Shown: positions 7,964 through 15,734 of the stretch, piece by piece
Layout: each line of letters begins with the position of its first letter
How positions within the stretch are numbered: position 1 is the stretch's first letter
NCBI GenBank assembly: GCA_003240855.1
Contig: QFNN01000013.1
Location: 1 to 42,735, forward strand
Reading direction: 5' to 3'
Source of the DNA: Sphingomonas sanxanigenens
Lineage (GTDB): Bacteria; Pseudomonadota; Alphaproteobacteria; Sphingomonadales; Sphingomonadaceae
Length of the DNA: 42,735 bases
Made by a program: the position numbers and the translations under genes
Notes under the pieces: model-generated
Told to the model about the DNA's origin: nothing
Databases searched by the model: none
Seen by the model: the letters and a program-made list of their open reading frames with translations, nothing else

Positions 7964-9171
7964 CCCTCAGCAACTCGCTCCGCACCCAGCCCGACCAACA
8001 TGGGCATTTCGGCGACTATGGCGGCCGTTACGTCGCCGAGACGCTGATGCCGCTCATCCTCGATCTTGAGCGCGAATATCGCGCGGCCAAGGCCGATCCC
8101 GCTTTCGACGCCGAGTTTCGCGATCTACTGAAACATTATGTCGGCCGTCCCAACCCGCTCTATTACGCCAGCCGGCTGAGCGAGGCGCTGGGCGGCGCTA
8201 AAATCTATCTGAAGCGCGAGGAACTGAACCACACCGGCGCGCACAAGATCAACAACTGCATCGGCCAGATCCTGCTTGCGAAGCGCATGGGCAAGACGCG
8301 CGTGATCGCCGAGACGGGCGCGGGCCAGCATGGCGTCGCCACCGCGACCGTGGCGGCGCTGTTCGGCCTGCCCTGCACCATCTTCATGGGCGCGGTCGAC
8401 GTCGCGCGCCAGCAGCCCAACGTGTTTCGCATGAAGCTGCTCGGAGCAGAGGTCGTCCCCGTCGAAAGCGGCGCAAAGACGCTCAAGGACGCGATGAACG
8501 AGGCGCTTCGTCACTGGGTCGCGCACGTCCACGACACATTCTACATCATCGGCACGGTCGCGGGCCCGCACCCCTATCCGGAGCTTGTCCGCGATTTCCA
8601 GTCGGTCATCGGCCACGAAGCGCGCGAGCAGATATTGGAGGCCGAGGGCCGCCTGCCTGACATGCTCATAGCCCCCGTGGGCGGCGGGTCGAACGCCATG
8701 GGGCTGTTCCATCCCTTCCTCGACGACGACGGTGTCGAGATTGTCGGCGTCGAGGCGGCGGGCGAAGGGCTGGAGACCGGGCGTCACGCTGCAAGCCTCG
8801 CGGGCGGTCGCCCCGGCGTGCTCCACGGCAACCGCACCTATCTGCTCCAGGATGAGGACGGCCAGATCACCGAGGCGCACAGCATCTCGGCGGGGCTGGA
8901 CTATCCGGGGATCGGCCCCGAACATGCCTGGCTCAATGATATCGGCCGCGTGCGTTACGTGCCCGTCACCGATGATGAGGCGATGGCCTCGTTCCAGCGG
9001 CTGTGCCGGCTTGAAGGCATTATCCCTGCGCTTGAATCCGCGCATGCGCTGGCGGCGGCCGAAAAGCTCGCGCCGGCGATGGGCCGCGACAAGCTGATGA
9101 TCGTCAATCTCTCCGGGCGCGGCGACAAGGATATCTTCACTGTCGCCGAGACGTTGGGGGTGAAGCTGTGA
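7960..9171 (+). CDS. trpB: Tryptophan synthase beta chain
   Basis: The 403-residue PLP enzyme condenses indole with serine to form tryptophan, as the beta subunit of the TrpA2B2 complex. The PLP lysine K96 sits in HTGAHKINN, the catalytic glutamate E118 in AETGAGQHG, and the phosphate-binding GGGSNA loop is intact. The N-terminus (GHFGDYGGRYV) is the standard TrpB1 type. It is coupled by 4-base overlaps to trpF upstream and trpA downstream, which fits equal production of the two complex partners. Confidence 0.98.
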   Translation: MTLSNSLRTQPDQHGHFGDYGGRYVAETLMPLILDLEREYRAAKADPAFDAEFRDLLKHYVGRPNPLYYASRLSEALGGAKIYLKREELNHTGAHKINNCIGQILLAKRMGKTRVIAETGAGQHGVATATVAALFGLPCTIFMGAVDVARQQPNVFRMKLLGAEVVPVESGAKTLKDAMNEALRHWVAHVHDTFYIIGTVAGPHPYPELVRDFQSVIGHEAREQILEAEGRLPDMLIAPVGGGSNAMGLFHPFLDDDGVEIVGVEAAGEGLETGRHAASLAGGRPGVLHGNRTYLLQDEDGQITEAHSISAGLDYPGIGPEHAWLNDIGRVRYVPVTDDEAMASFQRLCRLEGIIPALESAHALAAAEKLAPAMGRDKLMIVNLSGRGDKDIFTVAETLGVKL

Positions 9172-9968
9172 GCCGTCTTGCCGCCGCTTTCGCCAAGGGA
9201 CGCCCCGCCCTCGTCGCCTTCGTCACCGGGGGCGATCCCGCACCTGCCGCAACCGGCGCGATCCTCGATGCGCTCGTCGCCGGCGGGGCCGATGTGATCG
9301 AACTCGGCATGCCCTTCACCGATCCGATGGCCGATGGTCCGGCGATTCAGGCCGCGAACCTGCGCGCCCTTTCCGCCGGCACGAAAACCGCCGACATCCT
9401 CGCGATCGTCGCCGCTTTCCGCGCCCGTCATCCTCAGGTTCCACTGGTCCTGATGGGCTATGCCAACCCGATGTTGTCGCGCGGCGCCGGCTGGTTCGCC
9501 ACCGAGGCTGGCAAGGCCGGCGTCGACGGCGTGATCTGCGTCGATCTGCCGCCTGAGGAAGATGCGATGCTCGGGCCGCAGCTCCGCGCCGCCGGGATCG
9601 CGCTCATCCGCCTCGCGACGCCGACGACCGATGCGAAGCGCCTGCCCGCGGTGCTCGATGGCGCGGGCGGATTTCTCTATTACGTCTCGGTCGCCGGCGT
9701 CACCGGGCTTCAGCAGGCCGCGCAGGCCAGCATCGAGGATGCGGTTTCGCGCCTCAAGGCCGCGACAGACCTTCCCGTCGCGGTCGGTTTCGGCGTCCGC
9801 ACTCCCGAACAGGCGGCGGCGATCGCGCGCGTGGCGGACGGCGTCGTCGTCGGCTCGGCGATCGTCGAGATCGTCGCGCGCGACGGGGCCGATGCGCCCG
9901 CCGCCGTCACGACCTATATCGAAAGCCTCGCCCGCGCGATCGCGGGCGCCAAGGAGATCGCCGCATGA
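9168..9968 (+). CDS. trpA: Tryptophan synthase alpha chain
   Basis: The 266-residue TIM-barrel subunit splits indole-3-glycerol phosphate into indole and glyceraldehyde 3-phosphate and channels indole to TrpB. Catalytic E45 (VIELGMPF) and D56 (DPMADGP) are both present, as is the phosphate-binding loop (VGFGVRTPEQ). Translation starts at a GTG overlapping the trpB stop (GTGA). It overlaps accD by 4 bases, so tryptophan synthesis and malonyl-CoA synthesis share one transcript. Confidence 0.98.
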   Translation: MSRLAAAFAKGRPALVAFVTGGDPAPAATGAILDALVAGGADVIELGMPFTDPMADGPAIQAANLRALSAGTKTADILAIVAAFRARHPQVPLVLMGYANPMLSRGAGWFATEAGKAGVDGVICVDLPPEEDAMLGPQLRAAGIALIRLATPTTDAKRLPAVLDGAGGFLYYVSVAGVTGLQQAAQASIEDAVSRLKAATDLPVAVGFGVRTPEQAAAIARVADGVVVGSAIVEIVARDGADAPAAVTTYIESLARAIAGAKEIAA

Positions 9969-10816
9969 GCTGGCTCAACCGCGTCCGCAACGCCCTGCCC
10001 TTCATCGCCAAGCGCGAGACGCCGGACAATCTCTGGCACAAATGTCCGGCCTGCGGGCAGATGATCTTCGTCAGGGAATGGGAAGAAAATCTGAATGTCT
10101 GCCCCAAATGCGATCATCATGATCGCATTGCGGCGCGCACGCGCTTCCGCCAGATTTTCGACGAAGGCAGCTTCACGCTGCTCGCCGCGCCCAAGGTTGC
10201 AGAGGATCCTCTCAAGTTCCGCGATTCCAAGCGCTATATCGATCGCATCAAGCAGGCGCGCGCCGACACGCAGGAAAATGACGCGCTGCTCAACGCGCGC
10301 GGCGCGATCAACGGCGAACGCGCCGTCGTCGGCGTCCAGTCCTTCAATTTCATGGGCGGATCGATGGGGATGGCGGTGGGCGCGGCCTTCGTCGCGGGGG
10401 CGCACGCCGCCATCGCCGACAAATGCCCCTACATCATCTTCACGGCCGCCGGCGGCGCGCGGATGCAGGAAGGCATCCTCTCGCTGATGCAGATGCCCAA
10501 GACGACGGTTGCGATCGCGCAGCTTCGCGAGGCGGGCCTGCCCTATATCGTCGTGCTGACCGATCCGACGACGGGCGGCGTTACCGCCAGCTACGCGATG
10601 CTGGGCGACGTGCAGATCGCCGAGCCCAACGCGCTGATCGGCTTCGCGGGCCAGCGCGTGATCGAGAATACGATCCGCGAGAAACTGCCCGAGGGCTTCC
10701 AGCGCGCCGAATATCTGCTCGATCACGGCATGCTCGACATGGTGACGCATCGCCGCGATCTGAAGGCGACGCTGGCGCGCCTGATCGCCTATCTCGCCCC
10801 CGTCAAGGCGGCCTGA
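9965..10816 (+). CDS. accD: Acetyl-CoA carboxylase carboxyltransferase subunit beta
   Basis: The 283-residue subunit transfers the carboxyl group from carboxybiotin to acetyl-CoA, making malonyl-CoA for fatty acid synthesis. It works with AccA, which is not in this window. A four-cysteine zinc ribbon (C27, C30, C46, C49) is followed by the crotonase-fold carboxyltransferase domain with FMGGSMGMAVG and GGARMQEG oxyanion-hole loops. It overlaps trpA by 4 bases, and folC begins 10 bases after its stop, as in many alphaproteobacteria. Confidence 0.98.
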   Translation: MSWLNRVRNALPFIAKRETPDNLWHKCPACGQMIFVREWEENLNVCPKCDHHDRIAARTRFRQIFDEGSFTLLAAPKVAEDPLKFRDSKRYIDRIKQARADTQENDALLNARGAINGERAVVGVQSFNFMGGSMGMAVGAAFVAGAHAAIADKCPYIIFTAAGGARMQEGILSLMQMPKTTVAIAQLREAGLPYIVVLTDPTTGGVTASYAMLGDVQIAEPNALIGFAGQRVIENTIREKLPEGFQRAEYLLDHGMLDMVTHRRDLKATLARLIAYLAPVKAA

Positions 10817-10826
10817 CGCCGGCGGC

Positions 10827-12155
10827 ATGGATTTCGCCCGATCGTCGGACCCGGCGGTCCAGCAGCAGCTCGATCGCCTTGCCGCGCTGTCGCCGGGCCG
10901 CGACATATTGGGGCTGGAGCGCATCGCCGCGCTGCTTGACCGGCTCGGCAATCCGCAACTGCGCCTGCCGCCGGTGTTCCATGTTGCGGGAACCAACGGC
11001 AAGGGATCGACCTGCGCTTTCCTGCGCGCCGCGCTCGAAGCGGCGGGCTGTCGCGTCCACGCCTATACCAGCCCGCACCTCGTTCGTTTCAACGAACGGA
11101 TCCGCCTTGCCGGGCGGCTGATCGACGATGCGCTGCTCGCGGGCCTGCTCGCCGAGGTGCTCGACGTCGCCGACGGGCTTTCCGCGAGCTTCTTTGAAGT
11201 GACGACTGCGGCCGCCTTCCTGGCCTTCGCGCGCACGCCTGCTGACGCCTGCGTGATCGAGGTCGGTCTCGGCGGGCGTCTCGACGCCACCAATGTGATT
11301 GCGCACCCCGCCGTCTGCGGCATCGCCCAGCTCGGCATCGATCATCAGGCTTTCCTGGGCGATACGCTCGCCGGGATCGCGGCCGAGAAAGCCGGGATCG
11401 CGCGCGCGGGCGCGCCGCTCGTCACCTTCGCCTATCCGCCCGACATCGCCGCGGTCGTAGCGGCCGCTGCCCAAGCGGTGGGCGCGCCGTTCATGCCGCA
11501 GGGCGATGCCTGGACCATCGCCGGCGTTCCTGCGCGCCCCCAAGGCGCAGAGGCGTCGTCGTCGCCGCCCGATCATCTGGCCTACCGCGATCGGAACGGC
11601 GCGCTGAACCTCCCGCTCCCTTATCTTCCCGGCGCGCACCAGTATCTCAACGCCGGCCTCGCGACGGCCATGCTGCGCAACCAGCATGCCTTGGCGATCC
11701 CCGACGACGCCATCCGTGCGGGCGTCGCGAATGCGCGCTGGCCGGCCCGCCTGCAGACGCTCGACAGCGGCAAGCTCCTCGATCTCCTGCCGCACGGCAC
11801 GATGTTGCTGCTCGACGGCGGCCACAACCCAGCCGCCGCCGAAGCGATCGCCCTCGCCCTTGCCGGCAAGCGCATCGGCGTGGCGATGGGGATGCTCGCC
11901 AACAAGGATCTCGCCGGTTTCCTCAAGCCGCTCGCGCCGTTGATCGCGCATCTCGTCGCGTTGCCGATCCAGGGGCATGACCATCATGCGCCGGAGGAGA
12001 TCGCCGCGGTCGCCCGCTCGCTGGGTATCGACGCCGGCGTCGCGCCCGATCTTCCCGCCGCGCTGTCCCGCCTCGCCGATCCCACCGTAATGATCGCCGG
12101 ATCGCTTTATCTGGCCGGCGTGGCGCTCGAAGCCAACGGCACCCCGCCCGACTGA
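10827..12155 (+). CDS. folC: Bifunctional dihydrofolate synthase/folylpolyglutamate synthase
   Basis: The 442-residue Mur-ligase-type enzyme adds glutamate to dihydropteroate and then extends the polyglutamate tail of folates. The ATP P-loop reads GTNGKGST (55-62), followed by YTSPHLVRFNERI, IEVGLGGRLDATN and the C-terminal domain entry LLLDGGHNPAAA. Length and domain order are normal. It ends the pyrF-trp-accD-folC run. After its stop, 71 bases hold a Fur-like site before the DUF6628-type gene. Confidence 0.96.
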   Translation: MDFARSSDPAVQQQLDRLAALSPGRDILGLERIAALLDRLGNPQLRLPPVFHVAGTNGKGSTCAFLRAALEAAGCRVHAYTSPHLVRFNERIRLAGRLIDDALLAGLLAEVLDVADGLSASFFEVTTAAAFLAFARTPADACVIEVGLGGRLDATNVIAHPAVCGIAQLGIDHQAFLGDTLAGIAAEKAGIARAGAPLVTFAYPPDIAAVVAAAAQAVGAPFMPQGDAWTIAGVPARPQGAEASSSPPDHLAYRDRNGALNLPLPYLPGAHQYLNAGLATAMLRNQHALAIPDDAIRAGVANARWPARLQTLDSGKLLDLLPHGTMLLLDGGHNPAAAEAIALALAGKRIGVAMGMLANKDLAGFLKPLAPLIAHLVALPIQGHDHHAPEEIAAVARSLGIDAGVAPDLPAALSRLADPTVMIAGSLYLAGVALEANGTPPD

Positions 12156-12162
12156 CTTTATT

Positions 12163-12181
12163 GATATTGACTTGCAATAGC
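12163..12181 (+). promoter_or_regulatory. Fur-box-like site upstream of the DUF6628-type gene
   Basis: These 19 bases match the E. coli Fur consensus at 12 of 19 positions by my count. They include an inverted repeat TATTG-N5-CAATA. The site lies about 45 bases before the chosen ATG, in an AT-rich patch standing out from its surroundings, where a promoter is expected (a possible -10 TATGCT at 12186-12191). An iron regulator is a guess from the pattern; another dyad-binding repressor is equally possible. Confidence 0.3.
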
Positions 12182-12226
12182 TAACTATGCTCGATCGTCG
12201 CCATGACCCGCGACGGAGACCGACTC

Positions 12227-12718
12227 ATGCAAGCCAATGCCGATTTCACCGCGATGTTGCCCCATGCCGGCCCCGCCGACGACGCCTCGCGCCTGCTGTT
12301 GTTCGGGATCCGGCGGATGGCCGCCGGCGGCCTCAACGATGCGCATGTCGCCGCCGCTTTCCTGATGGCGTTCGGTAAAAATTATCGGCGTCCGCTCATC
12401 CTGCTCCGCGCGTTGATGGCCGAACTGGCGCGGGCGGCGAAGCAGGCGATCGTCATCGCCCCCTGCTGCTGCCCGCGCATGACGGCGGGCGAGCATGAGC
12501 TTGTCTCCGCCGTCACGGCGTCCGCCGCCGACGCCCGCGTCGCGCATCGGGGCATAGCGACGCTGATCGCCACCCCGACCGCGCTCGGCGCGCTCACCAG
12601 CGCACAGGCGCTCGCCCAGTCATTCCTCGATCTTGGCCAGCCCCTTGGCGGGTTCGATCGTGCCGGCCGTCCCGATGGATGCGTCGATCAGGCCGCTGCG
12701 GATCATCAGCCAGAATAG
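12227..12718 (+). CDS. Small conserved sphingomonad protein, DUF6628-like
   Basis: The 163-residue protein resembles the DUF6628 family, known to me mainly from sphingomonads and without assigned function. Recognisable blocks are LLLFGIRRMAAGGLNDAH (24-40), the basic helix YRRPLILLRALMAELAR, and a triple-cysteine motif APCCCPRMT at 79-86. The cysteine cluster suggests metal or redox binding, but that is inference. I chose ATG 12227 over 12203 because GGAG lies 8 bases before it. The last 32 residues overlap the 3' end of the opposing transporter gene by 99 bases; they are low-complexity and may be a run-on tail. Confidence 0.72.
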   Translation: MQANADFTAMLPHAGPADDASRLLLFGIRRMAAGGLNDAHVAAAFLMAFGKNYRRPLILLRALMAELARAAKQAIVIAPCCCPRMTAGEHELVSAVTASAADARVAHRGIATLIATPTALGALTSAQALAQSFLDLGQPLGGFDRAGRPDGCVDQAAADHQPE

Positions 12719-13963
12719 CAGGATGCCGGGCAGCGCCGCGACGGTGGTCAGAAGATAGAAGTTCACATAGCCGAAGGCGTCGACAAGCGCGCCCGCGCTC
12801 GTCCCTGTCAGGAAACGCCCCACCACGCTCGCCGCTGCCGAGATCATCGCATATTGCGCGGCGGTGAAGCGCAGGTCGGTGAGCGCGGAGAAATAGGCGA
12901 CCACGGTGACGCCGCCGACGCCGCTGGCGAAGTTCTCAAATCCGATCGCGCCCGCCATTCCCGCATTGCTGTGCCCCGCCGCCGCGAGCAACGCGAAGCT
13001 GAGGTTGGAGACGGCCATCAGCCAGAGGCTGAGCAGCACGGATCGCTTCATTCCCATCCGGGCGTAGATCACGCCGCCCACGAAAATGCCGATCAGATAA
13101 GCCCAGAAACCGACGCCTACGTCATAAAGCGCGATCTCGTCATTGCTGAAGCCGAGCGAGTCGAACAGCAGCCGGAGCGTAAGGTTGGCGAGCGTGTCGC
13201 CGATCTTGTGGACGAGGATGAAGAGCAGGATGACGACCGCGCCGCGCCGCTCGAAAAACTCCACGAGCGGCCCCGCGATCGCCGCGCCGACCTCGCTCAA
13301 CCCCTTGCGCCGGGTCGCCTCGCGGTGCCGCTCCGGTTCGCCTGCGAACAGGCCCGCCAGCATCGCCGGCAGGGCAAGCGCGGCGCAGCTTATATAGGCC
13401 GGTCCCCAGCCATAGCGCGCGGCGATGACGAGCGCGACCGCGCCCGCGCCCGCCGATCCGATCCGCCAGCCATATTGCGACATGCCTGATCCGACGCCGA
13501 GCTGCTCGGGGCTGAGCAATTCGATGCGATAGGCGTCGATCACGATATCGAAAGTGGCTCCGGCGATGCCGACGAGCACCGCCGCATAAGCCGTCTGCAT
13601 CAGGCTGGCCTTCGGATCGACAAGGCCGAGATTGACGACCGCCGCGATCACGAACAGCCCCGCGACGATCAGCCAGGATACGCGCTGGCCCAGCCTGCCG
13701 ATGATCGGAAGCTCGACGCCGTCGACCACCCAGGCCCAAAGCCATTTGAGGTTGTAGACGAGGAAGGCCAGGCTGAACGCCGTCACCGCCTTCTTGTCGA
13801 TGCCGTCCTGCGCGAGCCGCGTCGTCAGCGTCGCGCCGATCATCGCATAGGGAAAGCCCGATGAAATGCCGAGGAACAGCGCGGCAAGCGGCGCCTTCTC
13901 CAGATAGGGCTTCACCGATTGGATGAGCGAGGGCCTTGCGGACCCGTTTTGAGCAGTCGCCAT
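12620..13963 (-). CDS. AmpG-type MFS transporter
   Basis: The 447-residue protein has about 12 membrane helices and looks like the AmpG branch of the MFS. Landmarks are FLGISSGFPYAMIGATLTTRL near 30-50, LKWLWAWVVDGVELP around 73-87 and FDIVIDAYRIELL around 138-150. AmpG imports anhydro-muropeptides from the periplasm for peptidoglycan recycling and can influence beta-lactamase induction. Some sphingomonad paralogues may carry other solutes, and no recycling enzyme lies next to it, so I leave the symbol blank. Its 3' end overlaps the DUF6628-type gene by 99 bases; its 5' end diverges from the Rieske gene. Confidence 0.85.
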   Translation of the reverse strand: MATAQNGSARPSLIQSVKPYLEKAPLAALFLGISSGFPYAMIGATLTTRLAQDGIDKKAVTAFSLAFLVYNLKWLWAWVVDGVELPIIGRLGQRVSWLIVAGLFVIAAVVNLGLVDPKASLMQTAYAAVLVGIAGATFDIVIDAYRIELLSPEQLGVGSGMSQYGWRIGSAGAGAVALVIAARYGWGPAYISCAALALPAMLAGLFAGEPERHREATRRKGLSEVGAAIAGPLVEFFERRGAVVILLFILVHKIGDTLANLTLRLLFDSLGFSNDEIALYDVGVGFWAYLIGIFVGGVIYARMGMKRSVLLSLWLMAVSNLSFALLAAAGHSNAGMAGAIGFENFASGVGGVTVVAYFSALTDLRFTAAQYAMISAAASVVGRFLTGTSAGALVDAFGYVNFYLLTTVAALPGILLFWLMIRSGLIDASIGTAGTIEPAKGLAKIEE

Positions 13964-14030
13964 GACGGGACGTGAGCGAGATGCGGGGGCCGCGTCAAGC
14001 GCTCAGTCGGGCCGGCGCGCCGCAAGGCCA

Positions 14031-14047
14031 TTGCCGTTTACGTTAAC
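14031..14047. promoter_or_regulatory. ACGT-centred near-palindrome upstream of the Rieske gene, similar to the merR promoter site
   Basis: TTGCCGTTTACGTTAAC here shares TTG-x-CGTTTACG with the site in the merR promoter at 28857-28868. The core GTTTACGTTAAC (14036-14047) matches its own reverse complement at 10 of 12 positions. If TTGCCG were a -35, a 17-base spacer leads to a weak -10 (CATGCT, 14054-14059), which would start RNA at about the ATG at 14067. A MerR-type (LiuR-like) operator is an inference from similarity. Confidence 0.3.
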
Positions 14048-14066
14048 TGGAGTCATGCTGCGCAGC

Positions 14067-15197
14067 ATGAACGCGCTCACCCCCACTTCAGGCCAGCTTG
14101 CGCTTGCCGGACGCATCGCCGCCGGCGATACGCCGCGCAATCTCGGCATCACTCATGTCGATGCGGCCGCCTATATTGATCCGGCGCGCTATCTTGCTGA
14201 AAAAGAACGTATCTTCGATCGAATGCCGCAGGTGATCGCGCCGTCGGCGCTGCTTCCCGAGCGCAACATGGCGGCGCCGCATGACGCATTCGGAAAGCCC
14301 CTGCTCGTCACGCGCGACGGCGAAGGCAAGGCGCATGTCTTTCTCAACGTCTGTCGTCATCGCGGCACGCGACTCGTCGAGGGCGGCGCGTGCGTCCGCG
14401 CGCCGCGCCTCGTCTGCCCCTATCATGCCTGGTCCTACGCGCTCGACGGGCGGCTTACCGGCCTGCCCCGCGCCGACAGTTTTCCCGGGTTGGACAAGGC
14501 AGATCATCCGCTCGTCGAATTGCCCAGCCGCGAGGCGGGCGGGCTGATCTGGTTCGCTTTCGACGCCGCCGCCGATTTCTCCGACGCGCTCGCCATCGCG
14601 CCCGATTTCGACGCTTTCGGGCTGGGCGCGCTCCATCTCTTCGATCGCCGGCTGCACGAGGTGCAGGCCAACTGGAAGCTGATCATGGACGCCTTCCTCG
14701 AAAGCTATCATGTCCAGCGGCTTCACGCCTCGACCATCGGTCCCTTCTTCAAGGATGGCGTGACGACCGGCGACTCAGTCGGTCCGCACCGCCGATCGGC
14801 GGTCGGCCGCGAGGCGGAGGTGGCGGCGCTCGATCCCGGCGACTGGGCGCAACTGCGCCGCACCGTCACGTTCGCCTATCAGCTTTTTCCCGCCACCGTC
14901 CTGATCGTCAGCCCCGACTATGTGAACCTGATGACGCTGATGCCGCGCGGGCACGACCGCGTATTCGTCGAGGATTTCATGCTGATCCCCGAGCCGCCAC
15001 GGACCGAAAAGGCGATGGCGCACTGGCAACGTAGCTGGAACCTGCTCGACGGCGGCGTTTTCAGCGCCGAGGATTTCCGCGCCGCCGCCCTTGGCCAGGA
15101 AGGTCTGCAATCGGGCGCGGTCGACAGGCTGACGCTCGGCACGCTCGAAACCGGCCTCCGCCACTTCCACGACGAGGTTGAGGCGCACCTTCAGTAA
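14067..15197 (+). CDS. Rieske-type aromatic ring-hydroxylating oxygenase, large (alpha) subunit-like
   Basis: The 376-residue protein has an N-terminal Rieske [2Fe-2S] domain with CRH (C96, H98) and CPYH (C117, H120) ligands. The C-terminal domain carries NWKLIMDAFLESYHVQRLH, which supplies the mononuclear-iron histidines. Such oxygenases insert oxygen using electrons from a separate reductase; neither a reductase nor a beta subunit lies nearby, so the partner is encoded elsewhere. The substrate cannot be told; besides aromatics, relatives act on quaternary amines and sterols. The start is uncertain: ATG 14067 fits a leaderless arrangement, while ATG 14055 has GGAG only 2 bases away. The stop overlaps the convergent response regulator gene by 7 bases. 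Confidence 0.87.
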   Translation: MNALTPTSGQLALAGRIAAGDTPRNLGITHVDAAAYIDPARYLAEKERIFDRMPQVIAPSALLPERNMAAPHDAFGKPLLVTRDGEGKAHVFLNVCRHRGTRLVEGGACVRAPRLVCPYHAWSYALDGRLTGLPRADSFPGLDKADHPLVELPSREAGGLIWFAFDAAADFSDALAIAPDFDAFGLGALHLFDRRLHEVQANWKLIMDAFLESYHVQRLHASTIGPFFKDGVTTGDSVGPHRRSAVGREAEVAALDPGDWAQLRRTVTFAYQLFPATVLIVSPDYVNLMTLMPRGHDRVFVEDFMLIPEPPRTEKAMAHWQRSWNLLDGGVFSAEDFRAAALGQEGLQSGAVDRLTLGTLETGLRHFHDEVEAHLQ

Positions 15198-15610
15198 AGC
15201 GTCAGTCCTTCGGGCAGCTTGCCGGTCTTTCGTCCGCTCAGCTTCGCGTCGACGGCCTCGATCGCGGCCTTCAGGTCGCGCTGTGAATAGGGCTTGGAAA
15301 GGCAGCCGATCGAAAGCTCGCGCGCGTTGGCCGGGCAGGTCGCCGTCACGAACAGCGTCGCGATCTCGCGCTCCTGCGCGGCGCGCGCCACTTCGATTCC
15401 GTCGCCCCGGTCGGACAGGTTGACGTCGGCCAGCACCAGATCGATTTCCTCCGACGCGATCACCGCCAGCGCCTGCGCGGCGCTGTTCACCGTCGCGACC
15501 ACGCGGTAGCCATGCTCGACAAGGAAATGCTCGTTATCGAAGGCGACGAGGGGTTCGTCCTCGACGATCAGGATCTGGTCGACCAGACGCTTCCCGCGTG
15601 TGAACAGCAT
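15191..15610 (-). CDS. Single-domain response regulator (receiver only)
   Basis: A 139-residue CheY-like receiver with all key residues: the acidic pair E17/D18 (IVEDEP), the phosphorylated aspartate D62 (LADVNLSD), T89 (FVTAT) and K106 (LSKPY). There is no output domain, so it must act through protein contacts, as a phosphate sink or relay. No histidine kinase lies in the window. I chose the ATG at 15610 with a G-rich upstream stretch; the upstream in-frame start at 15655 adds 15 non-conserved residues. Confidence 0.86.
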   Translation of the reverse strand: MLFTRGKRLVDQILIVEDEPLVAFDNEHFLVEHGYRVVATVNSAAQALAVIASEEIDLVLADVNLSDRGDGIEVARAAQEREIATLFVTATCPANARELSIGCLSKPYSQRDLKAAIEAVDAKLSGRKTGKLPEGLTLY

Positions 15611-15734
15611 TGCCGCCCCGCCTCGTTTCCGCCATGCCTGTGGCCGCCGATCCATCGGGCCGATCCCGATGGCGCGCGTCGCGCCGATTCCGGCGCGCTA
15701 TGCGCCAGGCGTTGCCGATTTTGAAGGATAATCT

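Noticed and set aside
13962..14066. Upstream extension of the Rieske protein by about 35 residues
   Set aside because: The added residues are Arg/Ala/Ser-rich and unlike the family; the stretch is divergent promoter space next to the AmpG-type gene.
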